DNA of 64,000 bases from positions 11,973,570-12,037,569 of the forward strand of contig OZ023186.1 in NCBI GenBank assembly GCA_963995505.1. The letters run 5' to 3'. This document shows, piece after piece, positions 1 to 10,477 of the stretch. Every line of letters starts with the position of its first letter. Position 1 is the stretch's first letter. Under the pieces are notes generated by a model. That model did no database searches and was not told the DNA's origin. It was given only the letters and a program-made list of their open reading frames with translations. Both the position numbers and the translations under genes were made by a program. The stretch is from Hypericum androsaemum. Its lineage: Eukaryota > Streptophyta > Magnoliopsida > Malpighiales > Hypericaceae.

Positions 1-361
1 AGGAAATTGTAAGACTTATGGAGCCTATATAAAGAGGCATCCTCATTCAATAAAGACATAACAATTCGGAGAATTACTTAGCATCGGCTAATTGTGAGTT
101 TAGATACTCGTTTGTTCTTGCTTAGGCTGGTGAGTCGTCTTGGCTGGAATTTATCCTTCACTTATCAAGCGGATCATCCATCCCCGCTCGTGGCGTGATA
201 CGACCTTAGGTCAAGGTTCAGAAGCTCTTGCAGCGGGTTAAGGTTCAATTTCGCGCCTTAGTTCTTGTGAGTTCTTGTGAGTTCTTGTGAGTTGTGATCT
301 GTTCCATTCTGAAGTAACAAACGGTCCGAGTTGTGAGTCTTTTCCGCTGAGATTCATATCA
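1..361 (+). repeat. A0: 3' part of an A-family LTR, subtype b
   Basis: This is the R/U5 side of a subtype-b LTR; its first ~450 bp lie before the window. A TATA box (TATATAA, 26-32) is followed by AATAAA (49-54). The decamer GTTCTTGTGA occurs three times in tandem (261-290), and the LTR ends with TTCATATCA at 361. Family D gag sequence begins at 362, so this is the right end of an element inserted in D1. The right TSD copy would be ATTCA (362-366); its partner is off-window. The subtype was assigned by comparison with 43148-43957 and 55976-56796. Confidence 0.85.
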
Positions 362-362
362 A

Positions 363-1310
363 TTCACACCCCGTCTTTCAGGCCCTGGCTAGACTTCTAG
401 TCCTGCGAAAGGAATTGAAAGGAGTGCACCCCAAACAAATGCTCCTAGGCCCCCTTCGAAGAAGCCCGATCCCGTCGTGGTGCAAAGAAAGGGAAAAGAG
501 GTTGACACGAGTTCGGTGATTCGTTGTTACAAATGCAATGAGATGGGGCACAAGTCTAGTGATTGTCCCAAAAGGAAATACACTCAGTTGTGTGAAAAGG
601 AAGATGAGGAGGAAGAATCTTCGGGAGCTTACTTGTGCGCACCAGTTGAAGAGAGTGGGGATGAGGATCAATAGTATTCAGAAGAGGAGGATGAGTACTA
701 TGGTGTCTTGAGAAAGGTAGCCTTGACCACTAATAAAAGTGATGAATCTCAGAGGCACAACTTGTTTCGCACACGGTGTTATGTTGGTGATCAAGTGTGC
801 GAAGTCATCATTGATAGTGGGAGCCAGGAGAATTTTGTTAGCAAGCAGATCGTAGAGAAGCTTGGGCTGCAAGTTACACCACACCCTGCTCCTTCTTCGA
901 TTGGTTGGGTGCGAGCTGGGGGAGGGATCAAAGTGACATCCAAGTGCACACTCCCGATCAAAATTGGCAAGTTCGAAGACGTGGTGAACTGTGATGTCCT
1001 GGAAATGGACGCTTGCCACATTCTCCTTGGCCGACCGTGGGAATTTGACAACCAGGCCATACACAAAGGCAAGGAGAACACGTACGAGCTTAAGAAGGGG
1101 AGCAAGCAATTCACCTTACTCCCTGGGAGGCCGAAGCAAGGGAGAATCCAATTAAATAGTACCACGCAGCTGGTAACGATGGTATCTTACTCCCGCGAGT
1201 TTGTGGAAGACCTAAATGCTTCAGACTGGTGTCAATTCATGGTGATGAAGCATTCGTCATTGCCCGAAGAAAAAGAGTCTGAGTCCTTGCCTGATCAGAT
1301 TGTGAAGTTA
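363..1310 (+). pseudogene. D1 gag C-terminus (CCHC knuckle) and aspartic protease, broken
   Basis: The reading frame starting at 363 carries TAG stops at 390-392 and 672-674 but otherwise reads continuously to the A1 insertion. A CCHC zinc knuckle (CYKCNEMGHKSSDC) lies near 526-567. Retropepsin follows from about 765, with the DSG catalytic motif in VIIDSGSQENFVS and the family's ILLGRPWEFD flap-side segment. Gag binds genomic RNA and protease cleaves the polyprotein. The N-terminal gag is missing because A0 is inserted at 361. The frame ends in QIVKL and resumes at 8221 with FEMFPEVV beyond A1. The stops show the copy is dead. Confidence 0.85.
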
Positions 1311-2114
1311 TGATATGAATCTCCGCGGAAAAGATTCACAACTCGGACCGTTTGTTACTTTAGAATGGATCAGATCACAACTCACAAGAACTCACTCGAA
1401 CTAAGGCACGAAATTGAACCTTAACCCGCAACAAGAACTTCTGAACCTTGACCTAAGGTCGAATCACGCCACAAGCGAGGATGGATGGTCCGCTTGATAA
1501 GTGAAAGATAAATTCCAGCCAAGACGACTCACCAGCCTAAGCAAGAACAAACGAGTATCAAACTCTCAACTAGCCAATGCTAAGTATTTCCGAATCGTGT
1601 GTGTACGTTTTATTGCTAGGAGTCCTCTTTATATAGGCTCCCAAAGTACCAAAATATTCCTAAACAAGCTAACTCCTTAAAAGGAGTTCAAAGGCTGGCC
1701 AAAACTCTCTTTCCTATTCTAAGGAGATTCTGGCCGAATTATTCAACTAAAATAGGAAATAATCTAAACAAATAATATCTAATAGAATAACAATTAATTG
1801 CACGTCCTAACAAGAAGATGCATGGCCTAAATAGGTTGATTCTTGCTGATTCTCCATGTGCGCATGCATCCAGAAGTTGGTGTGCATATTAAGCTTCCAA
1901 AATAGCCTCTATCACGTGCATGGGCTTTGCATGTGCCTCATGCACGTCCTTGCACTTGTACGCACCAACTTGAGCCCAAACTTCTTGCATTAGTCCATTG
2001 AAATCAGATTGCAACTTCCTAGCTCGTGCTCTTGTCATTGGCCCAATTGGAACTTGAACTTGCTGCGAGTCTACAAGCTTGATAGTAGGTGCGTCCTTAG
2101 GCTTGCTCACATCA
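1311..2114 (-). repeat. A1 3' LTR (subtype a), includes the last 75 codons of pol
   Basis: 804 bp, beginning TGATATGAATC and ending CACATCA on the plus strand. The polyprotein frame enters the LTR directly after the PPT and stops at 1889, so 1889-2114 is both LTR and coding sequence. The minus-strand TATA box lies near 1630, with the AACTCC/GGAGTT dyad upstream of it. Confidence 0.93.
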
Positions 2115-5100
2115 GTCCCCTCCTCTTGAAAAGGATTTGTCCTCAAATCATCACCTACATCAAACGGACTCAAGTCAGCCACGTTAAACGAAGCACTTAC
2201 ATTATACTCACCCGGAAGGTCTAGCTTGTAGGCATTATCATTGATGCGTTCGATCACTTGGAATGGACCATCTCCCCGTGGTAGCAACTTTGAACGTCTT
2301 TGTACAGGAAAACGCTCCTTCCTCATATGTAGCCAAACCCAATCTCCCGGCTCAAAGACAACCTTGTGCCTTCCTTTGTTTGCTTGCCTTGCATAGTGCT
2401 CCGTGCGCTTCTCGATGTTCATTCTTGCTTTCTCATGTAACTGCTTGACAAATTCAGCTTTCTTCTTGCCATCTAAGTTAACTTGCTCACTCGAAGGTAG
2501 AGGTGATAAATCCAATGGAGTCAAAGGATTAAATCCATAAACAAGCTCAAATGGTGAGAATTGAGTAGCAGAATGGACAGAACGATTATAAGCAAACTCA
2601 ACATGAGGCAAACATTCTTCCCAAGTCTTAATGTTATGCTTAATGAGTGCTCTCAAAAGTGTAGACAAAGTCCTATTCACTACTTCAGTTTGACCATCAG
2701 TTTGAGGATGACAAGTAGTAGAAAACAACAACTTAGTACCTAACTTGCACCACAAGGTCTTCCAAAAGTAACTTAGGAACTTAGCATCTCTATCAGAGAT
2801 AATTGTCCTAGGCATGCCATGCAACCTAACAACCTCTCTAAAGAACAAATCAGCAATGTTTGAAGCATCATCAGTCTTATGACATGGAATGAAATGTGCC
2901 ATCTTAGAAAACCTATCCACTACCACAAAAATTGAATCTCTTCCACGCTTAGTCCTAGGTAGGCCTAACACAAAATCCATAGAGATATCAATCCAGGGCT
3001 CACTAGGTATAGGTAGTGGGGTGTACAAACCATGGGGTTTTACCTTTGACTTGGCTTGCTTGCAAGTGATGCAACGACCACAAACTCTCTCAACGTCTCT
3101 CTTCATGTGTGGCCAAAAGAAATGATCTTGTAGCATTGCCAAGGTCTTTGCAATTCCAAAATGCCCCATTAAGCCACCTCCATGTGCCTCCTGAATTAGT
3201 AATTCTCGCATCGAACAATTAGGCACACAAAGTTTGTTTTCACGAAATAGGTAACCTTCATTACGAAAGAACTTACCAAATGCACTTCTTTCAGTTGATC
3301 TAAACAACTCGCCAAAATCAACATCATCAACATACATCTCCTTAATGTGTTCAAAGCCAAGTAGTTTAGCATCAAGAGTTGAGATCAAGGCGTACCTTCG
3401 TGATAGTGCATCAGCCACTACATTTTCCTTACCTTGCTTGTAGCGAATGACATAAGGAAATGTCTCAATGAATTCCACCCATCGTGCATGCCTCTTGTTC
3501 AGCTTGTGTTGCCCCTTTAAGTGCTTGAGTGACTCATGATCAGTGTGAATCACGAACTCCTTGGGCCACAAATAATGCTGCCATGTCTCCAATGCTCGAA
3601 CTAGTGCGTACAACTCCTTGTCATAGGTCGGGTAATTCAAGGTTGCACCACTTAGTTTCTCACTAAAGTATGCAATAGGTCTTCCTTCTTGCATAAGGAC
3701 AGCTCCAATTCCTACACCAGAAGCATCACACTCTATTTCAAAAGTCTTAGAGAAATTAGGTAAAGCTAACAAGGGTGCATTAGTCAACTTCCCTTTCAGT
3801 AGTTGGAAAGCCTTCTCTTGAGCTTCTCCCCAAGTAAAGCCCACGTTCTTCTTGATGACTTCAGTTATGGGTGCGGCTATGCTACTAAAGTCCTTCACAA
3901 ATCTCCTATAAAAACTAGCTAGTCCATGAAAGCTCCTAACATTAGCAACACTTGTAGGGCTTGGCCATTCACGGATAGCTCGGATCTTTTCTTCATCAAC
4001 CTGTATTCCGTTAGCTCCAACAACAAAACCCAAGAATACAAGCTTATCCGTACAAAAGGTGCACTTATTCAAGTTAGCAAACAATTGTTCTTCTCTAAGT
4101 GCATCTAAGACAGATTTCAAATGTTCTAGATGATCCCCCACGTTCTTGCTATAGATGAGTATATCATCAAAGTAAACAACTACAAATTTACCAATGAATG
4201 GACGTAGAACATGATTCATGAGTCGCATAAACGTGCTAGGTGCGTTGGACAAACCAAATGGCATGACCATCCACTCATACAACCCATACTTAGTTTTAAA
4301 AGCAGTCTTCCACTCATCTCCTTCTTTCATCCTAATTTGATGATAACCACTCTTCAAATCAATCTTAGAAAACATGCAAGAACCATGCAACTCATCTAAC
4401 ATGTCATCTAAACGAGGGATAGGGTGACGATATTTTACCGTTATGTTGTTGACTGCTCGGCAATCAACACACATTCTCCATGTTTTATCCTTCTTGGGCA
4501 CAAGTAGGACTGGAACAGCACATGGACTCATGCTCTCTCTTACGTACCCTTTCTCCAACAGCTCGTTGACTTGCTTCTCAAGCTCCTTTGTCTCTTCAGG
4601 ATTGCTTCTATATGCGGGACGGTTAGGTATGGTAGCTCCCGGGACAAAGTCTATTTGATGTTCAATCCCACGAATAGGTGGCAAACCAGGTGGTAGCTCG
4701 TCGGGAAAGACATCCTTGTAATCCTGCAAAAGAGACACAACCGTACTAGGTACATGTGGTTCAAGCTCGTTAGTGTTTAAAAGTGCCTCCCTATACCGAA
4801 GTAAGATCATAGGCTTCTTTGTAAAGCACGCTTGCTTAATATCACTTGTTCCCACATAGTAACTCTTTTTCCAACTCTCGTTTTTTCTCTCTTTGGCCGT
4901 TTTAATTTCTGTTTTTCCGGCTTCTTTTGTTTTCTCAATCTTTTCCTCTCCATTGGCCGTTTTTCTTATCTTTTTTTCGGCTTCTTCTCTCCTCTCATTC
5001 TTTTTCTTCTTGTCACGCTCTCTTTGCTCATCACTTTCTTTTTGCAACTGACGTTGATCTTCACAAACTTGTGATGGTGACAAGGGTGCCAAGGTGATTA

Positions 5101-6676
5101 CTCTCTTCTTAAGTATAAATGAATACTTGTTGGTGTAGCCATCATGATGCACTTTCCTATCAAACTGCCACGGCCTTCCTAACAATAGGTGACCAGCTTG
5201 CATTGGTACAACATCACACAACACTTCATCCTCATAGTTGCCAATGCGGAATGCTACCAATACTTGCTTCATCACTCGTACTTCTCCACTATCATTCAGC
5301 CATTGTAGTTTGTAAGGCTTAGGGTGTTTTCCCGTGAGTAACCCTAACTTCTCCACCATAGTAGTGCTTGCAACATTAGCACAACTTCCTCCATCTATGA
5401 TGACACTACACACCTTGTCTTTGACATAGCACCTTGTGTGAAAAATATTTTCTCTTTGAGCCACATCATTTTCTTCTTTTACTTGCACATTCAATGCTCT
5501 TCTAGACACAAGAGTAAGCCTCTCAGCAGCTTGGTACTCTTCCTCGGATACGTCCTCCAAAGAAGGCATGCTTTCATGCTCCGAATCCTCTTCTTCAGTT
5601 TCAATCTCTCCACTCTCCTTGATCACCATTGCTTGCTTGTTAGGGCATTGACTTGAGATGTGCCCTCTTCCTTGACACTTAAAGCACTTGATGTCACGGT
5701 TCCTAGCTGGAGTGACTTCCACTTTCCTTTGAGAATTAGCTTGAGAACTCTCGGATTTATGCTCTACTTTGGCTGCTTGTGGCTTGTCAAACTTCTTTTG
5801 GTAGTTTGGCTTCCAAGTAGAATTCGATGTAGCTTTTGTTCTCCCCTCTCCTTTCTTGAGTTGCTTCTCAATTTTCGTTGCCATATGCACCATGTCCTCC
5901 AACTCCACATAGTGTTGCAACTCAACTTTGTCTTGAATTTCAGGATTGAGTCCATTCAAGAACCTTGCCATTGTAACTTCTCTATCTTCATCTATATCAG
6001 CTCTTATCATGGCCATCTCCATCTGTTTGAAATACTCCTCCACACTCAAATTTCCTTGCCTCATTCCTTGTAACTTCTTATACAGCTCTCTATAGTAATG
6101 ACTTGGAACAAATCTCTTCCTCATCACCACTTTCATGTCTTCCCAAGTAACTATAGGGCGTTCTCTATTTCTCCTCCTGCTTGTCACAAGTTGATCCCAC
6201 CAAGTTATAGCATAATCAGTAAATTCGGTGATGGCAAGTTTTACCTTCTTTTCTTCGGAGCTATTGTGGCAATCAAACACGAACTCAATCTTCTTCTCCC
6301 ACTCTAAGTATGCCTCCGGGTCAGAACGACCAGCAAAGGAAGGTATCTTCAGTTTGATACTCCCTATGTTGTCGTCTCTCTTTGGCCTCGCCTCCCTAGG
6401 TAGACGGCTTGTTCTTGCTCTCCTAAGACTCCTTGTAGAGCCTACGCCTTCTTCCGACTCAGAATCAGCTCCGCTTGACTCTCCAATAGGTACTCCTCTC
6501 CTACGCCTTTGGAGTTCGCCTCGCGTTGGGGGGTTGTCACGAGAATTCTCCACGGCATCCACGCGTAGTTGCAAAGGCTCCATCTGAGCTTGCACCATCT
6601 GCTCGAGCTTCCCGGCCAATGCATCCACTAATAACTTAAGGTCTATGTTTCCCATGGTTTGACCTTCATGTGACAT
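1889..6676 (-). CDS. gag-pol: A1 Gag-Pol polyprotein, intact (1595 aa)
   Basis: Single-frame Ty3/gypsy polyprotein that packages, reverse-transcribes and integrates the element. In order: N-terminal Gag with a coiled-coil-like start ([10 protein letters not shown]...), the retrotransposon Gag core around residues 105-275, the CCHC knuckle [14 protein letters not shown] (331-344), a retropepsin whose motif reads DGGS near 428, a Lys/Glu-rich linker (~540-600), RT with YFDDIL (835-840), RNase H (DASG near 984), the integrase HHCC finger (~1163-1201), the DDE core (D1234, D1295, E1331; D-35-E spacing), a GPY/F-like domain (~1467) and an LTR-encoded tail with [10 protein letters not shown] chose the ATG at 6676 because it follows a conserved CTAAC...TTGCAG site. 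No chromodomain is obvious. No defect is visible. Confidence 0.95.
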   Translation of the reverse strand: MSHEGQTMGNIDLKLLVDALAGKLEQMVQAQMEPLQLRVDAVENSRDNPPTRGELQRRRRGVPIGESSGADSESEEGVGSTRSLRRARTSRLPREARPKRDDNIGSIKLKIPSFAGRSDPEAYLEWEKKIEFVFDCHNSSEEKKVKLAITEFTDYAITWWDQLVTSRRRNRERPIVTWEDMKVVMRKRFVPSHYYRELYKKLQGMRQGNLSVEEYFKQMEMAMIRADIDEDREVTMARFLNGLNPEIQDKVELQHYVELEDMVHMATKIEKQLKKGEGRTKATSNSTWKPNYQKKFDKPQAAKVEHKSESSQANSQRKVEVTPARNRDIKCFKCQGRGHISSQCPNKQAMVIKESGEIETEEEDSEHESMPSLEDVSEEEYQAAERLTLVSRRALNVQVKEENDVAQRENIFHTRCYVKDKVCSVIIDGGSCANVASTTMVEKLGLLTGKHPKPYKLQWLNDSGEVRVMKQVLVAFRIGNYEDEVLCDVVPMQAGHLLLGRPWQFDRKVHHDGYTNKYSFILKKRVITLAPLSPSQVCEDQRQLQKESDEQRERDKKKKNERREEAEKKIRKTANGEEKIEKTKEAGKTEIKTAKERKNESWKKSYYVGTSDIKQACFTKKPMILLRYREALLNTNELEPHVPSTVVSLLQDYKDVFPDELPPGLPPIRGIEHQIDFVPGATIPNRPAYRSNPEETKELEKQVNELLEKGYVRESMSPCAVPVLLVPKKDKTWRMCVDCRAVNNITVKYRHPIPRLDDMLDELHGSCMFSKIDLKSGYHQIRMKEGDEWKTAFKTKYGLYEWMVMPFGLSNAPSTFMRLMNHVLRPFIGKFVVVYFDDILIYSKNVGDHLEHLKSVLDALREEQLFANLNKCTFCTDKLVFLGFVVGANGIQVDEEKIRAIREWPSPTSVANVRSFHGLASFYRRFVKDFSSIAAPITEVIKKNVGFTWGEAQEKAFQLLKGKLTNAPLLALPNFSKTFEIECDASGVGIGAVLMQEGRPIAYFSEKLSGATLNYPTYDKELYALVRALETWQHYLWPKEFVIHTDHESLKHLKGQHKLNKRHARWVEFIETFPYVIRYKQGKENVVADALSRRYALISTLDAKLLGFEHIKEMYVDDVDFGELFRSTERSAFGKFFRNEGYLFRENKLCVPNCSMRELLIQEAHGGGLMGHFGIAKTLAMLQDHFFWPHMKRDVERVCGRCITCKQAKSKVKPHGLYTPLPIPSEPWIDISMDFVLGLPRTKRGRDSIFVVVDRFSKMAHFIPCHKTDDASNIADLFFREVVRLHGMPRTIISDRDAKFLSYFWKTLWCKLGTKLLFSTTCHPQTDGQTEVVNRTLSTLLRALIKHNIKTWEECLPHVEFAYNRSVHSATQFSPFELVYGFNPLTPLDLSPLPSSEQVNLDGKKKAEFVKQLHEKARMNIEKRTEHYARQANKGRHKVVFEPGDWVWLHMRKERFPVQRRSKLLPRGDGPFQVIERINDNAYKLDLPGEYNVSASFNVADLSPFDVGDDLRTNPFQEEGTDVSKPKDAPTIKLVDSQQVQVPIGPMTRARARKLQSDFNGLMQEVWAQVGAYKCKDVHEAHAKPMHVIEAILEA

Positions 6677-7411
6677 GTTTGCTGCAAGAAAAATTGGTTA
6701 GTAATAAAAAAAATATGGCCTCACAAGCTCACTCCCTTACGTGTATACTCTCAATGTAAGGTGCACTCAAGTTCACTCGTGTTTGCACTCAAATATTTGG
6801 CTTTTCTCTCTAAGGTACTCGCACTCACTCCCTTACGTGTATACTCTCAATGTAAGGTGCACTCAAGTTCACTCGTGTTTGCACTCAAATATTTGGCTTT
6901 TCTCTCTAAGGTACTCGCACACTCTTGCCTTTTTCCTCTCGTGATACTTGTATGTTCTTACTAAGGCTAGAACGGCCTTGCTTGAGCTTCACGCTTTAAC
7001 AACCAGAATGTTAAAGTTCTTCTTTGGTCTTTCTTTTAGTCTTGCTCGCTTCCTTTTTGATTTTGTTTCCTCTTTAAGCTTGCTTGCGGCCTTGCTTCCT
7101 CTTTAGACTTGCTTGCGATCTTGCTTCCTCTTTAGACTTGCTTGCGGCCTTTGCTTCCTCTTTAGGCTTCACGCACTTTTTCTTTTCTTTCCTTTTTCGT
7201 TTCTTTTCTTTTCTTTTCTTTTCTTTTCTTTTTTTCTTTCTTTTCTTTTCTTTTCTTGCTTCACTCGTTTGTTTTCCTCTCTTTTCAAACAGCGAAGAGA
7301 AAAAAAAAACGAACCAATAAGAACAAAAATAACGAGCAACTAAACGAACCAACAAGAACAAAAATAACAAGGATAGTGAACTAAAGTAACAAGCTAAGCT
7401 CTGATACCAAC
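6677..7411 (-). other. A1 untranslated leader with a 96-bp tandem duplication
   Basis: Region between PBS and gag ATG. On the minus strand it holds a purine-rich AAGAAAAG tract (about 7180-7300), diverged AAAGAGGAAGCAAG minisatellite units (about 7070-7165), a hairpin CTTTAACA-7 nt-TGTTAAAG (6994-7016) and the family-conserved block before gag. That block is duplicated in tandem here (6731-6826 and 6827-6922, period 96), unlike in A2, A3 and A4. A TACTAAC (6697-6703) and CAG (6682-6684) precede the ATG. Confidence 0.8.
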
Positions 7412-8215
7412 TGATATGAATCTCCGCGGAAAAGATTCACAACTCGGACCGTTTGTTACTTTAGAATGGATCAGATCACAACTCACAAGAACTCACTCGA
7501 ACTAAGGCACGAAATTGAACCTTAACCCGCAACAAGAACTTCTGAACCTTGACCTAAGGTCGAATCACGCCACAAGCGAGGATGGATGGTCCGCTTGATA
7601 AGTGAAAGATAAATTCCAGCCAAGACGACTCACCAGCCTAAGCAAGAACAAACGAGTATCAAACTCTCAACTAGCCAATGCTAAGTATTTCCGAATCGTG
7701 TGTGTACGTTTTATTGCTAGGAGTCCTCTTTATATAGGCTCCCAAAGTACCAAAATATTCCTAAACAAGCTAACTCCTTAAAAGGAGTTCAAAGGCTGGC
7801 CAAAACTCTCTTTCCTATTCTAAGGAGATTCTGGCCGAATTATTCAACTAAAATAGGAAATAATCTAAACAAATAATATCTAATAGAATAACAATTAATT
7901 GCACGTCCTAACAAGAAGATGCATGGCCTAAATAGGTTGATTCTTGCTGATTCTCCATGTGCGCATGCATCCAGAAGTTGGTGTGCATATTAAGCTTCCA
8001 AAATAGCCTCTATCACGTGCATGGGCTTTGCATGTGCCTCATGCACGTCCTTGCACTTGTACGCACCAACTTGAGCCCAAACTTCTTGCATTAGTCCATT
8101 GAAATCAGATTGCAACTTCCTAGCTCGTGCTCTTGTCATTGGCCCAATTGGAACTTGAACTTGCTGCGAGTCTACAAGCTTGATAGTAGGTGCGTCCTTA
8201 GGCTTGCTCACATCA
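7412..8215 (-). repeat. A1 5' LTR (subtype a)
   Basis: 804 bp, same sequence as 1311-2114 by eye. It carries the promoter: a minus-strand TATA box around 7729-7737. The 73-codon pol tail (7990-8211) is present here too, although no pol lies upstream on this strand. The right TSD copy AGTTA is at 8216-8220. Confidence 0.93.
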
Positions 8216-8220
8216 AGTTA

Positions 8221-9155
8221 TTTGAGATGTTTCCTGAGGTTGTGAAGGAAGACTTGCCCGAGGGGTTACCCCCTTTGAGGGATATCCAGCACCAAATTGA
8301 TTTAATTCCGGGTGTAACTCTCCCTAACTTGCCACATTACAGAATGAGTCCGAAGGAAAATCAGATTGTGAGGGAGCAAGTCCAGGATCTTCTGAATAAG
8401 GGATACGTTCGAGAGAGCTTGAGTCTCTGTGGTGTTCCTGCCCTTCTCGTGCCAAAGAAGGATGGAACATGGAGGATGTGTATAGACAGTCGTGCAATCA
8501 ACAAGATCACGATTGGATATCGTTTTCCAATCCCACGGCTCAATGATATGCTGGATAATCTTAGTGGTGCCACTATTTTCTCTAAGATTGATCTTCGAAG
8601 TGGCTACCACCAGATTAGGATCCGACCCGGGGATGAATGGAAGACTGCCTTCAAGACGAGGGATGGTTTATATGAATGGCTCGTGATGCCTTTCGGCCTC
8701 ACCAATGCTCCGAGCACGTTTATGCGTCTTATGCACCAAGTCTTGAAGCCTTTCCTAGACACCTTCGTTGTGGTGTATTTTGATGATATCCTAGTCTATA
8801 GCAAGACTGAGGCGGATCACGTAACCCATTTGCAAGATGTGTTTCAAGCTCTCCAAGACAATAAGTTATACGTGAACTTTAAAAAATGTAGTTTCTGGAA
8901 GGAGAAGCTTCTGTTCTTGGGATTTAATGTAGGGAAAGAAGGAATCCATGTTGACCAATCCAAGGTTGAAGCTATTAGCTTGTGGCCGGTGCCTGCAAAC
9001 GTGAGTCAAGTCAGGAGTTTCCTTGGATTAGCAACTTTTTATCGAAGGTTCATAAGGGATTTTAGCATCATTGCTGCCCCTCTTACGAACCTACTCAAGA
9101 AGAATTCACCTTTTGTGTGGGGAGAGGGAGCTGATCGAGCCTTCCAGATATTGAA
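8221..9155 (+). pseudogene. D1 reverse transcriptase segment, interrupted by A1 and B1
   Basis: An open piece of family D pol encoding the RT N-terminal region ([20 protein letters not shown]), fingers ([21 protein letters not shown]), palm with the catalytic YFDDILVYS, and the connection region ([18 protein letters not shown]) to the start of the RNase H linker. There is no stop within it. It continues codon-for-codon from 1310 and into 15860 once A1 and B1 are removed. Because LTR ends are open in frame on both sides, a 425-codon frame (8110-9387) joins antisense A1 LTR, this RT and the B1 LTR tail. I regard that fused frame as accidental. Confidence 0.9.
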
Positions 9156-9964
9156 TGATGTGAACACGTCCACTATGGAGCTACAAGGCCCGCAACCAGT
9201 TCGAGTTCCACTTGGACCAATTAGAAGAGCAAGAGCAAAGACGTTGCACGCTGAGCTCAATGGATTAATTCAAGGGATTTGGGCTACAACCAGTTCGTGC
9301 AAGCCCGTGGACGTTCAAGGAGCCCATGCAAAGCCCATGCACGTGATTGGAGTTATTTTGGACGCATCCTTTTCAGACTTTGAGTAGGAAATTATATCCT
9401 TTAGGAATAAGGCATGCGTATTAGACTTCCTAAAGGAGTAGAATTCGTTTCTTGTTTAGTTTTCCTAAATTCCTGCCAAGTTTCCTACTTTTTAGGAATA
9501 AGAGTTACCCAATAGTGGATAATGATTGTGTTTTTCAATTATTAGGATAAATATTCGTTTTAAGCCTAGTTTAGGTAGTTGGATAAGTTTGAAGCTCTTC
9601 AGAACTTATCTTGTTGACTTTGGAGTCTAACCAAGTCAGTTGTAACCTCTATTTAAAGGAGGCCACGAATTCAATAAAGGACACATCTTTTGGCATAAGA
9701 AAATTCGTGAGTCTTTGATACTCTTGTTGTTCTTGTGGGCTGGATTGCTTAGCTAGGGCGTTTATACTTATCAAGCGGAATTCCCCATCTCCGTTTGTGG
9801 CGTATTCGATTTCAAGATCAAGGTTCGTGTTCTCACCATTGCTACGGGTTAAAGTTAACCAACACTGAGGTTCGGTGCAAGGCGCAAAGCGACGGGTCAA
9901 GATCAACCATCATCCTAGAGTAGACGGTCCGAGTTGGTGCGAGTTCTTGACGGGATTCATATCA
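9156..9964 (+). repeat. B1 5' LTR
   Basis: 809 bp, TGATGTGAAC...TTCATATCA. A TATA-like TATTTAAA near 9650 is followed by AATAAA near 9673. The U5 block (CTTATCAAGCGGA... GTTTGTGGCG, about 9765-9806) is shared with the other families. The pol tail (stop at 9385-9387) reads in frame with the D1 RT upstream. Confidence 0.92.
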
Positions 9965-9966
9965 TT

Positions 9967-9979
9967 TGGTATCAAGAGC
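9967..9979 (+). other. B1 primer-binding site, variant
   Basis: TGGTATCAAGAGC starts 2 nt after the LTR. Compared with the TGGTATCAGAGC used by A and C it has one extra A, which would bulge the tRNA-Met duplex. It is either a family feature or decay. B2 has the canonical form (19550-19561, minus strand), which favours decay or a private change in B1. Confidence 0.8.
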
Positions 9980-10477
9980 TTAGGTTCTACTTTAGGCCTT
10001 CTATCCTTTTGTTTAACGCTTTGTTTAATTCTAGTATTCTGATTTTTTTTTTCCGTAGTAGTTTGGTATTTCAGATTTGTGACTTTAGTGTCCTAAGTCG
10101 TGTATTCTGATCAAAAAGAAAAAAAAAGAAAAAAAAAGAATCGGAATTCAAGTAGGACTAGTAGTATTGGATAGTGCAATTTCGTGATTCAAGAAGATAG
10201 AAGCGAAGGCAAGAACGAAAGCAAGAAGAAGAAAGAAGAGGACTCGGCAACTAAAGTGTGCGAAGGCCAAGCTAATCTCTACTAGCTCAGCAAGAACCAA
10301 CAAGAGTGCCACGAGTGGAAAAAGGCAAGAGTGGTGAGCACTATAGAGAGAAAAGAGCCAAATAGTGGAGTGTAAACACGAGTGAATCCGAGTGCAACAT
10401 ACTTTGAGGGTAAACACGTAAGGGAGTGATTGGTGAGGTCCATTATTATTTTAACTAACCAATTTTATTGCAGCAAC
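9980..10477 (+). other. B1 untranslated leader
   Basis: About 500 bp with A/G tracts (10110-10140, 10195-10245) and, from about 10315, the conserved pre-gag block also found in A and C (AAAAAGGCAAGAGTG ... CACGTAAGGGAGTGA). It ends with AACTAAC followed by TTGCAG (CAG 10471-10473), a splice-acceptor-like pattern just before ATG 10478. Confidence 0.7.

Larger units (their letters stand above)
1311..8215 (-). mobile_element. A1: complete family A Ty3/gypsy element with intact gag-pol
   Basis: The element is 6905 bp, flanked by TSD AGTTA (1306-1310 and 8216-8220). LTRs of 804 bp lie at 1311-2114 and 7412-8215; I found no difference between them by eye, so the insertion is young. On the minus strand the PBS TGGTATCAGAGC is at 7398-7409, matching the initiator tRNA-Met 3' end, and the PPT AAGAGGAGGGGAC at 2115-2127 abuts the 3' LTR. 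One uninterrupted gag-pol frame fills the interior. This is a candidate autonomous, possibly still competent element. Confidence 0.95.

Noticed and set aside
6098..6587. Antisense ORFs over gag and pol, repeated in every A copy
   Set aside because: They are shadows of the conserved sense frame, recur only because the elements are copies, and match no known family. The same holds for antisense frames over the LTR tail (for example 2009-2224).
7084..7370. Phe/Ser-rich and Lys-rich ORFs in leaders (also near 37944-38179, 50800-51101, 62275-62545)
   Set aside because: Low-complexity purine/pyrimidine tracts give open frames on both strands; nothing is conserved at protein level.
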